A DNA stretch of 64,000 nt, taken from the NCBI RefSeq assembly GCF_900188385.1, contig NZ_FZOI01000010.1, positions 62,001 through 126,000 on the forward strand. The letters are read 5' to 3'. The position numbers and the translations under genes are program-made. This document shows positions 35,215 to 43,068 of this stretch, piece by piece (position 1 is the stretch's first letter; each line of letters starts with the position of its first letter). The notes under the pieces are model-generated. The model made no database searches, was not told where the DNA came from, and saw only the letters and a list, made by a program, of their open reading frames with translations. The stretch is from Azospirillum sp. RU38E. Lineage in GTDB: Bacteria > Pseudomonadota > Alphaproteobacteria > Azospirillales > Azospirillaceae.

Positions 35215-35993
35215 CGCCACCCCGCATCGATGAAATATTCATGGGCCGTTATCAGCCGCGCATCGTCGGAGGCCAGGAACAGGATCAGGGCCGCCACATC
35301 GCGCGGCACCAGCCGCCCCTTCAGGCACTGGGCGGCGACGATTTCCGCCTCACCCTCCGGCGTGTACCATTTCTCCTGCCGTGGCGTGCGGACATTGCCG
35401 GGCACCACGCAGGTGACGCGGATATTATCCGGCCCCAGCTCACGCGCCAACGAACGGGTCATGCCCTCAATCGCCGCCTTGGCGGTCTGGTAGAGCGACA
35501 GTTCCGGCAAGGCCAGATGCCAGGAGATGGAGCCCAGATTGATGATGGCCCCGCCGCCGGCCGCCCGCATCCCCGGCACCACGGCCTGGGCGCAGAACAG
35601 CTTATGCTTCAGGTTCACCGCGATGCGGTCATCCCAATAGGCCTCGGTGATCTGGTCCAGCCCGTGCCGGTCATCGTTGGCGGCATTGTTCACCAGCACA
35701 TGGAATGGCCCGCCCTCGGCCACCAGCCCGGCAATGGCGGCCTGGGTGGCGGCAATATCCTTCAGGTCCATGCGCAGAAAACGCGGGGGCGGGTTGGCAC
35801 CGGACAGGCTGGCCACCAGCGCCAGGGAATCCTCTTCGGCAATGTCGAAGAACACCACCTCGGCCCCCTGGGCGACGAAGGCTTCGACAATGCCGGCCCC
35901 AATGCCGGACCCGCCACCGGTGACCAGCACCCGCTTGCCCCGCAGGCTGGGATAGATGGCGGTGAGCGCACCGGCCGTTTCAGTTGCCGACAT
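35211..35993 (-). CDS. xylB: NAD-dependent D-xylose 1-dehydrogenase XylB (SDR family)
   Basis: A 260-residue short-chain dehydrogenase that oxidises D-xylose to xylonolactone, the first step of the Weimberg route. Features: nucleotide-binding TGGGSGIG near residue 26, NNAANDDRH around 107, the catalytic Ser in NLGSISW and YQTAK around residue 167. Long stretches (AIYPSLRGKRVLVTGGGSG, RQEKWYTPEGEAEIVAAQCL and HEYFIDAGWR) match Caulobacter XylB as I recall it. GGAAG precedes the ATG. It lies between xylX (54 bp gap) and xylC (overlap). Confidence 0.92.
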   Translation of the reverse strand: MSATETAGALTAIYPSLRGKRVLVTGGGSGIGAGIVEAFVAQGAEVVFFDIAEEDSLALVASLSGANPPPRFLRMDLKDIAATQAAIAGLVAEGGPFHVLVNNAANDDRHGLDQITEAYWDDRIAVNLKHKLFCAQAVVPGMRAAGGGAIINLGSISWHLALPELSLYQTAKAAIEGMTRSLARELGPDNIRVTCVVPGNVRTPRQEKWYTPEGEAEIVAAQCLKGRLVPRDVAALILFLASDDARLITAHEYFIDAGWR

Positions 35994-36047
35994 GGATTTC
36001 TTCCAATCACGTCAAAGAACAAAGAAAAGGGAAGGGGGCTGCGCGCG

Positions 36048-37202
36048 TCAGCGCAGCAGCCCGCGCCCCGCCAGATTGCGCATCAGATCGCGCAGGCCGA
36101 AATGCCAGGGGGCGGCATCGCGCGCCGTCGTCACCCGGTTGGACAAGGCGCCCAGCCGTTCAGCGGAAATCCGCACCACGTCGCCCACCTTATGGGTGAA
36201 GCCCCGGCCCGGATCGTCCCGATCCTGCGTCGGGGCGAACAGGGTGCCCAGGAACAGCACGAACCCATCGGGGAAGTGATGTTCGCTCATCGCCTGACGC
36301 ACCAGTTCCGCCGGATCGCGGCTGATTTCCCGCATGGTGCTGCGCCCGGTCAGCACATAGCCTTCCGGCCCGTCGATCCGCAGATCGACCACGGCGTTGC
36401 GCACATCATCCAGGGTGAAACCGGCATCGAACAGGCGGATGAACGGCCCGATGGAGCAGGAGGCGTTATTGTCCTTCGCCTTGGACAGCAGCAGCGCGCT
36501 GCGCCCTTCAAAGTCACGCAGGTTCACATCATTGCCCAGGGTGGCACCCAGAATGCGGCCCTTGGCATCCACCGCCAGCACCACTTCCGGTTCCGGGTTG
36601 TTCCAGCTTGAATCCGAGCGCACGCCGATTTCCGCGCCCCAGCCGACAGAGGCCAGAACGGCGCATTTGGTGAAAATCTCCGCATCCGGGCCGATGGCGA
36701 CTTCCAGATATTGCGACCACATGCCGTCATTGATCAGCACCTGCTTCAGCTTGGCCGCCTCTTCCGATCCCGGCACCACGGCGCGGATGCCGCCGCCGAT
36801 GCGGCTTTCGATGGAGGCGCGGACGGCAGCCGCCGCATTGGCATCGCCGCGCACCCGCTCCTCAATCACCCGCTCAATGGCGGAAATGGCAAAGGTGACG
36901 CCGGCGGCCTTCACCACCTGCAGGTCGATGGGGGCCAGGATGAAGGGGGACCGGGCATCCTGTGCCGCCGCCCGTGCCGCCAGTTCGGCCACATCGAACA
37001 GTGGCCGGCCGGTCACAGCAGCCGGGTTATCCAGCGCCAGCAGGTCGGCCACGGTGGCAGCGGTGTCGGATACGTCTTCCACCCTGCCCTGGCGGATGAT
37101 CACCGGGGTGGGGCCGGCCTCCAGTTGCAGGCGACCAACAAAGACCCCCGCCGCCGCATCGGCGGGCAGCAGATCAACGGAATTTGCGACGGCGTTTCCC
37201 AT
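36048..37202 (-). CDS. xylX: 2-keto-3-deoxy-D-xylonate dehydratase XylX (FAH superfamily)
   Basis: A 384-residue enzyme of the fumarylacetoacetate-hydrolase fold that dehydrates 2-keto-3-deoxyxylonate to alpha-ketoglutarate semialdehyde. Recognised by LQVVKAAGVTFAISAIERVIEER, the WSQYLEVAIGPDAEIFTK region, then SWNNPEPEVVLAVD with the metal ligands, and GNDVNLRDFEGRSALLLSKAKDNNAS, all very close to Caulobacter XylX as I remember it. First gene of xylXBC, with an XylR-type operator 32 bases upstream of its start. The other Weimberg enzymes, xylonate dehydratase (XylD) and the semialdehyde dehydrogenase (XylA), are not in the window. Confidence 0.9.
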   Translation of the reverse strand: MGNAVANSVDLLPADAAAGVFVGRLQLEAGPTPVIIRQGRVEDVSDTAATVADLLALDNPAAVTGRPLFDVAELAARAAAQDARSPFILAPIDLQVVKAAGVTFAISAIERVIEERVRGDANAAAAVRASIESRIGGGIRAVVPGSEEAAKLKQVLINDGMWSQYLEVAIGPDAEIFTKCAVLASVGWGAEIGVRSDSSWNNPEPEVVLAVDAKGRILGATLGNDVNLRDFEGRSALLLSKAKDNNASCSIGPFIRLFDAGFTLDDVRNAVVDLRIDGPEGYVLTGRSTMREISRDPAELVRQAMSEHHFPDGFVLFLGTLFAPTQDRDDPGRGFTHKVGDVVRISAERLGALSNRVTTARDAAPWHFGLRDLMRNLAGRGLLR

Positions 37203-37233
37203 GGTGATTTCTCGGTTTGGCAGGTGTTGGCGT

Positions 37234-37247
37234 TGATAACGCTACCA
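37234..37247. promoter_or_regulatory. XylR-type LacI operator upstream of xylX
   Basis: TGATAACGCTACCA, a near-palindrome centred on CG, 32 bases from the xylX start codon. The same 14-base pattern occurs upstream of xylE and of xylR itself, so it is the probable binding site of the LacI-family regulator encoded at 39111-40193. The rest of the 305-bp gap up to xylE holds only the palindromic repeat at 37356 and presumably the promoter. Confidence 0.8.
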
Positions 37248-37355
37248 TCATTGGGTGGGGGTGGGAAGGGAGGTGGTGGGGCGTTGGCCCTTTCACGCTT
37301 CCACGGTTCTTCCCCTTGCCCGCGATCAGGCTCCTGTGTGTCTCTTCACATTCCG

Positions 37356-37444
37356 GCCTCCCCCGCGAAAGCGGGGGTCCAGGGTCAAGGGCACCGGACT
37401 GTGGTTCATGTGGCCCCTGGATCCCCGCTTTCGCGGGGAAGGCA
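37356..37444. repeat. Composite palindromic repeat, family A copy 4
   Basis: Same structure as the copy at 2871, with GAAA and TTTC loops and paired TCCAGGG / CCCCTGGA shoulders. It separates the end of xylE from the xylX promoter region, so it may mark the boundary of two transcripts. Confidence 0.88.
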
Positions 37445-37507
37445 GGTATATGAGAAACACATCTCAGTTCATATCACTCTAAGGAGGGTAAGGGAGGAAG
37501 CCCCCCC

Positions 37508-38950
37508 TTACCCCTGCATATCCTCCAGCTCCCGCCCCTTCGTCTCCTTCACCAGGGCACGAACGAAGAAGAAGGAGACCAGGGCAGAGGCAGCATAGAA
37601 CCCATAGGCCCCCGTCAGCCCGACACTGACCAGCAGCACGGGGAAGCTCATGGTGATGGCGAAATTGGCGATCCACTGGGCAAAGCCGCTGACCGCCAGA
37701 CCGGAACCCCGGATCTGGTTGGGGAACATCTCTCCCAGCATCACCCACATCACCGGTCCCCAGGACAGGTTGAACAGCACGGCATAGGCATTGGCGCTGA
37801 TCAGGGCGATCAGGCCGGCAGTATCCGACAGGTGCAGCGAACCGCCCTCCAGCGTGCCGGTGGAAAAGGCGGCGGCCATGGCACCCAGGGTCAGCGCCAT
37901 GCCGGCGGACCCGATCAGCAGCAGCGGCTTGCGCCCCACCTTGTCGATCACCACCATGGCGGCGATGCAGGCCAGGATGGACAAGGTGCCCGACAGCACG
38001 TTGATTTTCAGCGCATCGCCCTCGGTGAAGCCCACGGCCTGCCACAGCACGGCCCCATAATAGAACACCACATTGATGCCGACCAGTTGCTGGAAAATCG
38101 CCAGTACCAACCCGGCCCAGACGATGGGGCGGATGCGGCTGCCGCTGGCGGTCTTTTCCACCAGATCGGACAGGCGCGGCTGATGGTCACCGGCCAGCGA
38201 GGCGCTGATTTCCGCCACCTTGCGGCGGGCGGCCCGTTCGCCGAACAGGCGGGTCAGCACCTGTTCGGCCTCCGCCAGCCGGCCCTTGGCCACCAGATAG
38301 CGCGGGCTTTCCGGGATCAGCAGCAGGGCCAGCAGGAACAGGCCCGCCGGGATCACCTGCACCCAGAACATCCAGCGCCAGGCGGCAAAGCCCCACCAGA
38401 ACGGCTCCGTCGAACCGCCGGCGGCATGGGCAATGACGTAATTGCCCAGAAAGGCCCCGGTCAGGCCGGAAATGATCATGATCTGCTGCACAGAGGCCAG
38501 CCGGCCCCGGATGTTGGCGGGCGTCACCTCGCTGATATAGGCGGGCGCCAGCACCGACGCCGCCCCCACCGCCAGCCCGCCGATGAAGCGGGCAAAGACG
38601 AAGGCGCTGGAGCTGTTGGCAGCCCCGGCCCCCCAGGCGGTGACAATGAACAGCAGGGCGGAAACCAGCATTACCGCCCGGCGGCCCCAGCGGTCAGCCA
38701 GCCGGCCGGCGGCAAAGGCGCCCACCGCACAGCCCAGCAGGATGGAGGCGACATTGAAACCGGTGCCCACACTGTCGGACCCGAAGGCCTTTTGCAGCCC
38801 GTCAACGGTGCCGTTGATGACGCCGCTGTCATAGCCGAACATGAAACCGCCGATGGTCGCCACGGCGACGATCAGCAGGATCAGCCCGTGATTGGCCTGC
38901 TCATCCCCCGCATCGGCGGTGGCGGGCCCGCTGGCCGCGAAATGTGCCAT
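37508..38950 (-). CDS. xylE: Sugar porter (MFS), probable xylose:H+ symporter XylE
   Basis: A 480-residue, 12-helix inner-membrane symporter. Sugar-porter signatures are present: FGYDSGVINGT in helix 1, GRLADRWGRRAVML in loop 2-3, then PAYISEVTPANIRGRL, and PESPRYLVAKGR before the central loop. QQLVGINVVFYYG in helix 7 is the sugar-binding motif, and DKVGRKPLLLIGS follows. Substrate assignment to xylose rests on its place in the xyl cluster and the shared operator 83 bases upstream of its start. GGGGGAGGAAT is a strong ribosome site. Confidence 0.88.
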   Translation of the reverse strand: MAHFAASGPATADAGDEQANHGLILLIVAVATIGGFMFGYDSGVINGTVDGLQKAFGSDSVGTGFNVASILLGCAVGAFAAGRLADRWGRRAVMLVSALLFIVTAWGAGAANSSSAFVFARFIGGLAVGAASVLAPAYISEVTPANIRGRLASVQQIMIISGLTGAFLGNYVIAHAAGGSTEPFWWGFAAWRWMFWVQVIPAGLFLLALLLIPESPRYLVAKGRLAEAEQVLTRLFGERAARRKVAEISASLAGDHQPRLSDLVEKTASGSRIRPIVWAGLVLAIFQQLVGINVVFYYGAVLWQAVGFTEGDALKINVLSGTLSILACIAAMVVIDKVGRKPLLLIGSAGMALTLGAMAAAFSTGTLEGGSLHLSDTAGLIALISANAYAVLFNLSWGPVMWVMLGEMFPNQIRGSGLAVSGFAQWIANFAITMSFPVLLVSVGLTGAYGFYAASALVSFFFVRALVKETKGRELEDMQG

Positions 38951-39032
38951 ATTCCTCCCCCTGTCCGGATCGCCCGGACTTTTGTTTCCGAATTGGCGCC
39001 GTATGGCGCTTCTTATGGGGGAAAGATGCGGA

Positions 39033-39046
39033 AGTTAGCGCTATCA
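39033..39046. promoter_or_regulatory. XylR-type LacI operator upstream of xylE
   Basis: AGTTAGCGCTATCA, centred on CG like the other two sites, 83 bases upstream of xylE and in the short gap after the xylR stop. It contains the perfect core TAGCGCTA. Confidence 0.75.
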
Positions 39047-39110
39047 ATCAAGCTGTTTTAAGTGGAACGGGCTGGTTTTCGGAAAAGCCGGACGCTTTCT
39101 GTCCCTTGGC

Positions 39111-40193
39111 TCACCCCTTGGGCGGTGGTGCCACCGATTTGCGTTCCACCAGTTCGAAATCCAGCACCTCTTCCACCGGCACCGGCGTGCCGCCATCGCG
39201 GGCCGTGCGCACGGCGGCGATCAGCAATTCCAGGGCGCGTTCGGCCATGGCGGCCACCGGCTGGCGGATGGTGGTCAGTTCCGGCCAGACCATGGTGGCC
39301 AGCGGCGTATCATCGAACCCCACCACCGACAGGTCGGCCGGCACTGACAGCCCATGGCGGTGGGCCACATTCACTGTGGCGGCCGCCATTTCATCATTGC
39401 TGGCGAAGATGGCGGTCGGCCGGTCGGCCCCGCTCAGCAGTCGTTCAGCGGCGACGATGCCGGAACGATAGCTGAAATAGCCCTGTTCCACCGGCGCATT
39501 GGCCGCATCCAGCCCGGCTTCCTCCAATGCGGCCTTGAACCCGCGCCAGCGTTCCTCGCTGGCGGTCTGGTTGGGATGGCCGCGCACGAAGCCGATACGG
39601 CGATGGCCCTTCTCCAGCAGATAACGGGTCATGGCGCGGGCGGCGGCAAAATCATCAATACGCACATTGATGCCGCCCGGCTGCGGCCGCCCCATGGCCA
39701 CCGTCACCATCTGGATATCGGCGGCTTCAATGGCGGCCAGCACGGCCGGTGCTTCGCACAGCGGCGGCGGCAGCAGGATGCCTTCAATATTGGAGCGGGC
39801 GAACAGCCGCGCCGCCTCCCCCTGCGCCTCCGCCCCTTCCTGATCACAGGATTCCACGGTCAGGTGTGACCCGCCGTGCCGCGCCCCTTCCAATGCGCCG
39901 ATCAGGAACTGGCCCAGATAGGCCGCACTGGGGTTGGCATAAAGCAGCCCCACCTGGGTGGCCCCGCCGGCGGCCAGGCTGCGGGCGGCATTGTTGGGCT
40001 TGTAATTCAGCTTCTCGATGGCCTGCTGCACCAGGGCCCGCGTCTGATCCCGCACCACGCTTTCACCATTGATGACGCGGGAAACGGTCATGGCGGAAAC
40101 GCCAGCCTCCCGCGCCACATCCTCAATGGTGACAGCGCTGCCTTTGCGGCGTCTGGTCCGGATGATTTTGTTTTTGTCAGACGCGCTGCCCAT
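39111..40193 (-). CDS. xylR: LacI-family repressor, probable XylR
   Basis: A 360-residue repressor. The N-terminal helix-turn-helix and hinge (TIEDVAREAGVSAMTVSRVINGESVV, LNYKPNNAARSLA) are followed by a periplasmic-binding-protein-like effector domain (GLLYANPSAAYLGQFLIGAL to GFDDTPLATMVWPELTTIRQP). It is expected to hold xylX and xylE off until xylose or a derivative binds. ATG at 40193 is preferred over an upstream GTG because of GGGA spacing. A perfect operator-like palindrome 103 bases upstream suggests autoregulation. Confidence 0.9.
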   Translation of the reverse strand: MGSASDKNKIIRTRRRKGSAVTIEDVAREAGVSAMTVSRVINGESVVRDQTRALVQQAIEKLNYKPNNAARSLAAGGATQVGLLYANPSAAYLGQFLIGALEGARHGGSHLTVESCDQEGAEAQGEAARLFARSNIEGILLPPPLCEAPAVLAAIEAADIQMVTVAMGRPQPGGINVRIDDFAAARAMTRYLLEKGHRRIGFVRGHPNQTASEERWRGFKAALEEAGLDAANAPVEQGYFSYRSGIVAAERLLSGADRPTAIFASNDEMAAATVNVAHRHGLSVPADLSVVGFDDTPLATMVWPELTTIRQPVAAMAERALELLIAAVRTARDGGTPVPVEEVLDFELVERKSVAPPPKG

Positions 40194-40295
40194 GATGTCC
40201 CGGCCCCGCACAAGGCGGGCTTTTCAGATGGATAGAAAGGGTGGTTGCAACCAACCCTCTTGGTCGATACGGCCTTATGCGATGTAAAACAACAA

Positions 40296-40309
40296 TGATA
40301 ACGCTATCA
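40296..40309. promoter_or_regulatory. XylR-type LacI operator upstream of xylR
   Basis: TGATAACGCTATCA, extending to a longer inverted repeat with arms AATGATA and TATCATT (40294-40311), the most symmetric of the three sites. It lies between xylR and the divergent DUF2946-like gene and so could in principle also affect that gene. Confidence 0.8.
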
Positions 40310-40394
40310 TTATTTGTTAATCGTCATGAATGGATGGGATAGCCTGCCACCCCCTGCGGCGAAATGGAACTGCCGCTTTGTTGTTCGCTCCATT

Positions 40395-40799
40395 ATGGTG
40401 TCCCTCATGACAGGGGGCTGCTTCAGGCATCGTACCGCCATTCCCGGATGGGCGCGCCGTTTGGCGTTGGGGGGCAGCTTCCTGGCCTGTTTGGCTTTGC
40501 TGCTGAACCTTTTGGTGTGGTCACTTTATGCGCCTGCCATGGCGGCCGGAATCACCACGCCGATCTGTACCGCCCCGATCAGCAAATCCCCCGATGGCAA
40601 GGGTACGGGCCCTGTCGATCTCAGCGCGCGACATTGCCCGTTGGGGCTGCTGGCTGTGGGCCTTGCCGCCCCGCCAGCCGACCTGCCGCTGCCGGTGCCC
40701 GCGTGGCTGTCGCTGTTCCGCCTGTGGCCGGACCGCCTGCTGCTGGCCGTCACGGCCCAGTTTATCCCCTGGAACGCGCGCGCCCCGCCCTTGGTCTGA
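40395..40799 (+). CDS. DUF2946-like small protein before the copper receptor
   Basis: About 134 residues. It has an Arg-rich start, a hydrophobic helix (ALGGSFLACLALLLNLLVWSLYAP), then a polar segment with Cys (ICTAP, ARHCPLGLLAVGL) and another hydrophobic stretch. The pattern of one helix followed by a Cys-Pro motif resembles DUF2946 proteins, which commonly sit in front of TonB-dependent copper receptors, as here. The start is uncertain: ATGs at 40326, 40395 and 40407 all lack a good ribosome site. A role in copper handling is inferred from position. Confidence 0.6.
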   Translation: MVSLMTGGCFRHRTAIPGWARRLALGGSFLACLALLLNLLVWSLYAPAMAAGITTPICTAPISKSPDGKGTGPVDLSARHCPLGLLAVGLAAPPADLPLPVPAWLSLFRLWPDRLLLAVTAQFIPWNARAPPLV

Positions 40800-40913
40800 T
40801 CCCGCCTTTTCAAACAATCCCTGTTGATGGTCACGAAGGGGGCGGCCTTGCCCGCACACCCCTTGTGCCGGCGGCGCTGTCGCGCGCGCCTTTTGCGGAA
40901 AGACCAAGAAATC

Positions 40914-42908
40914 ATGTCTGCCACCAAAATCGCGGCACGCCTCTCCGCCTGCCTGCTGCTCGGTACCGTGCTGCCCGCCGCCGCCCAGGCTGCCGACCAG
41001 CCGCCCGCCCCCGCCCAATCGCTGTTGCTGCCCACGCTGGTCGTCACCGCACCCGCCATGTCTACGCCGCTGATGGTGGAAACCGATCCCCGCCAGCCGC
41101 GCCAGCCGGTGCCGGCCAATGACGGGGCGGGCTATCTGAAATCCATCCCCGGCTTTTCGGTCATCCGCAAGGGTGGCACGGGCGGCGACCCGGTGTTCCG
41201 GGGCCAGTCCGGTTCCCGCCTGGGGATGATGATCGATGGGTCGCCGGTGCTGGGCGGCTGCGGGATGCGCATGGACCCGCCCACCGCCTATGCCTTCCCG
41301 GAGGCGTTCGATAAGATCACCCTGCTGAAGGGCCCGCAAAGCGTGCGCTATGGCGGTGGCATGTCTGGTGCCGCCGTGCTGTTCGAACGCAATACCGAAC
41401 GGTTCACGGCACCAGGCGTGCGGGGCAATCTCAACCTGCTGGGCGGCAGCACCGGCCGCAATGACCAGTTGGCGGACCTGACGGCCGGCACGTCGCAGGC
41501 CTATATCCGCATGATCGGCACCCGCGCCCATAGCGATGATTATGAGGATGGCGACGGCAACAAGGTCCATTCCGCCTATAACCGCAGCAGCGCCACCCTG
41601 CTGGCGGGTTGGACGCCGGACGACCAGACCCTGCTGGAAGCCAGCAGCGAATTCAGCAAGGCGCGGGCCGCCTATGCCGACCGCATGATGGATGGCTCCA
41701 AGTTTGACCGGGAATCCCACCGGCTGCGCTTTGGCCGCGACGATCTCTCCCCCCTGATCGGCCGGGTGGAGGCCAGCGCCTATTACGATTATGTCGATCA
41801 TGTGATGGATAGTTTCAGCCTGCGCCGCTGGACCGGCGGCATGATGGGGCCGCTCAGCAACCCCGATCGCAAGGGCTATGGCGGCCGCGCCGCCGTGGAA
41901 CTGCGCCCGCAACCCAACTGGACCGTGACCCTGGGGGCTGATGCCAGCCATGACCGGCACGCTGTGCGCAACCTGTCGGTGGCCGAATATCGCGCCGGGG
42001 TGGATTATGAACAAAAGCCCCGCCTGCCCGATCTAGAGTTCAACACCATCGGCGCATTCATGGAAACCAGCTACGCCCTGTCTGCCGACCGGATGCTGGT
42101 GGGTGGCTATCGCCTGAACCGCACCAAGGCGGAAAGGCTGACCATTGCCAACGGCCCGACCGACAGCGACGTGCTGCATAACGGCTTCCTCCGGCTGGAA
42201 CAGGAGATTGCGGGCGCGCTGCCGCTGACCCTGCATGTCGGTGTCGGCCACAGCGAACGCGCGCCGGATTATTGGGAGCGCAACCGCAACTTCGCGCTGG
42301 ACCCGGAAAAGACCACGCAGATCGATGCCGGTCTGATGCACCGGTCCGACCGCTGGACGGGCTCCGTCTCTCTCTTCGCCAACCGGATTGATGATTACAT
42401 GCTGCTGTCCGGCAGCACGGGCAAGAATATCGGTGCCAGCCAATGGGGCGGGGAGGCGGAACTGGCCTATGCCATTGCCAGTGCCTGGCGGGCGGATGTC
42501 TCGCTGGCCTATGTGCATGGCCGCAACCGCAGCGAGGACCGGCCGCTGGCCCAGATGCCGCCGCTGGAGGCCAAGCTGGGCCTGAATTATGATGATGGCA
42601 CCTGGATGGCCGGCGGTCTGGCTCGGTTCGTGGCGGCACAGAACCGGGTGGATATTGGCTGGGGCAATATTGCCGGCACCGATATCGGCAAGAATGATGG
42701 TTTCGCCATCTTCTCCGCCTCTGCCGGCTGGCGGCCGGCGGCGGGGGTGACGCTGACGCTGGGCGTCGATAACCTCTTCGACCGCACCTATGCCGAAGCA
42801 CTCAGCCGGGCCGGCACGCCCAGTCTGGTTGGCCAGGGCTATGTCCAGACCATCCGTGTCAATGAACCGGGCCGCACCTTCTGGCTGAAAGGCGGCATCA
42901 CCTTCTGA
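40914..42908 (+). CDS. oprC: TonB-dependent copper receptor (OprC/NosA type)
   Basis: A 664-residue outer-membrane receptor for copper uptake. It has a signal peptide (MSATKIAARLSACLLLGTVLPAAAQA), a plug with TLVVTAPA and DPVFRGQSGSRLGMMIDG, and a barrel to a terminal Phe. The two copper-binding motifs described for Pseudomonas OprC are both present: CxxxM (Cys116, Met120, in GGCGMRMDPPT) and HxM (His296, Met298, in DHVMDSF). This makes copper a confident substrate. It follows the DUF2946-like gene and precedes a hairpin. It could feed copper to the cbb3 oxidases encoded elsewhere in the window. Confidence 0.93.
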   Translation: MSATKIAARLSACLLLGTVLPAAAQAADQPPAPAQSLLLPTLVVTAPAMSTPLMVETDPRQPRQPVPANDGAGYLKSIPGFSVIRKGGTGGDPVFRGQSGSRLGMMIDGSPVLGGCGMRMDPPTAYAFPEAFDKITLLKGPQSVRYGGGMSGAAVLFERNTERFTAPGVRGNLNLLGGSTGRNDQLADLTAGTSQAYIRMIGTRAHSDDYEDGDGNKVHSAYNRSSATLLAGWTPDDQTLLEASSEFSKARAAYADRMMDGSKFDRESHRLRFGRDDLSPLIGRVEASAYYDYVDHVMDSFSLRRWTGGMMGPLSNPDRKGYGGRAAVELRPQPNWTVTLGADASHDRHAVRNLSVAEYRAGVDYEQKPRLPDLEFNTIGAFMETSYALSADRMLVGGYRLNRTKAERLTIANGPTDSDVLHNGFLRLEQEIAGALPLTLHVGVGHSERAPDYWERNRNFALDPEKTTQIDAGLMHRSDRWTGSVSLFANRIDDYMLLSGSTGKNIGASQWGGEAELAYAIASAWRADVSLAYVHGRNRSEDRPLAQMPPLEAKLGLNYDDGTWMAGGLARFVAAQNRVDIGWGNIAGTDIGKNDGFAIFSASAGWRPAAGVTLTLGVDNLFDRTYAEALSRAGTPSLVGQGYVQTIRVNEPGRTFWLKGGITF

Positions 42909-42917
42909 TGAAACGGG

Positions 42918-42945
42918 GGCGGTTTGCGGTTGAACGCAAACCGCC
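42918..42945 (+). terminator. Hairpin terminator after the copper receptor
   Basis: An 11-bp perfect stem (GGCGGTTTGCG with CGCAAACCGCC) with a 6-base loop lies 10 bp past the receptor stop. The downstream tract is TCTCTCC rather than T-only, so termination strength is uncertain. Confidence 0.65.
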
Positions 42946-43068
42946 TCTCTCCCCCCGTCCCCGTGGCGGGCCTGAAATGCTGCCTACTGTACAGTTTTGG
43001 GTGGGCATTATCCGCCGCTTCCCATAATAAGGGCATAGTAAAGACCTGGATGGATCGGTCGGGGGGCC

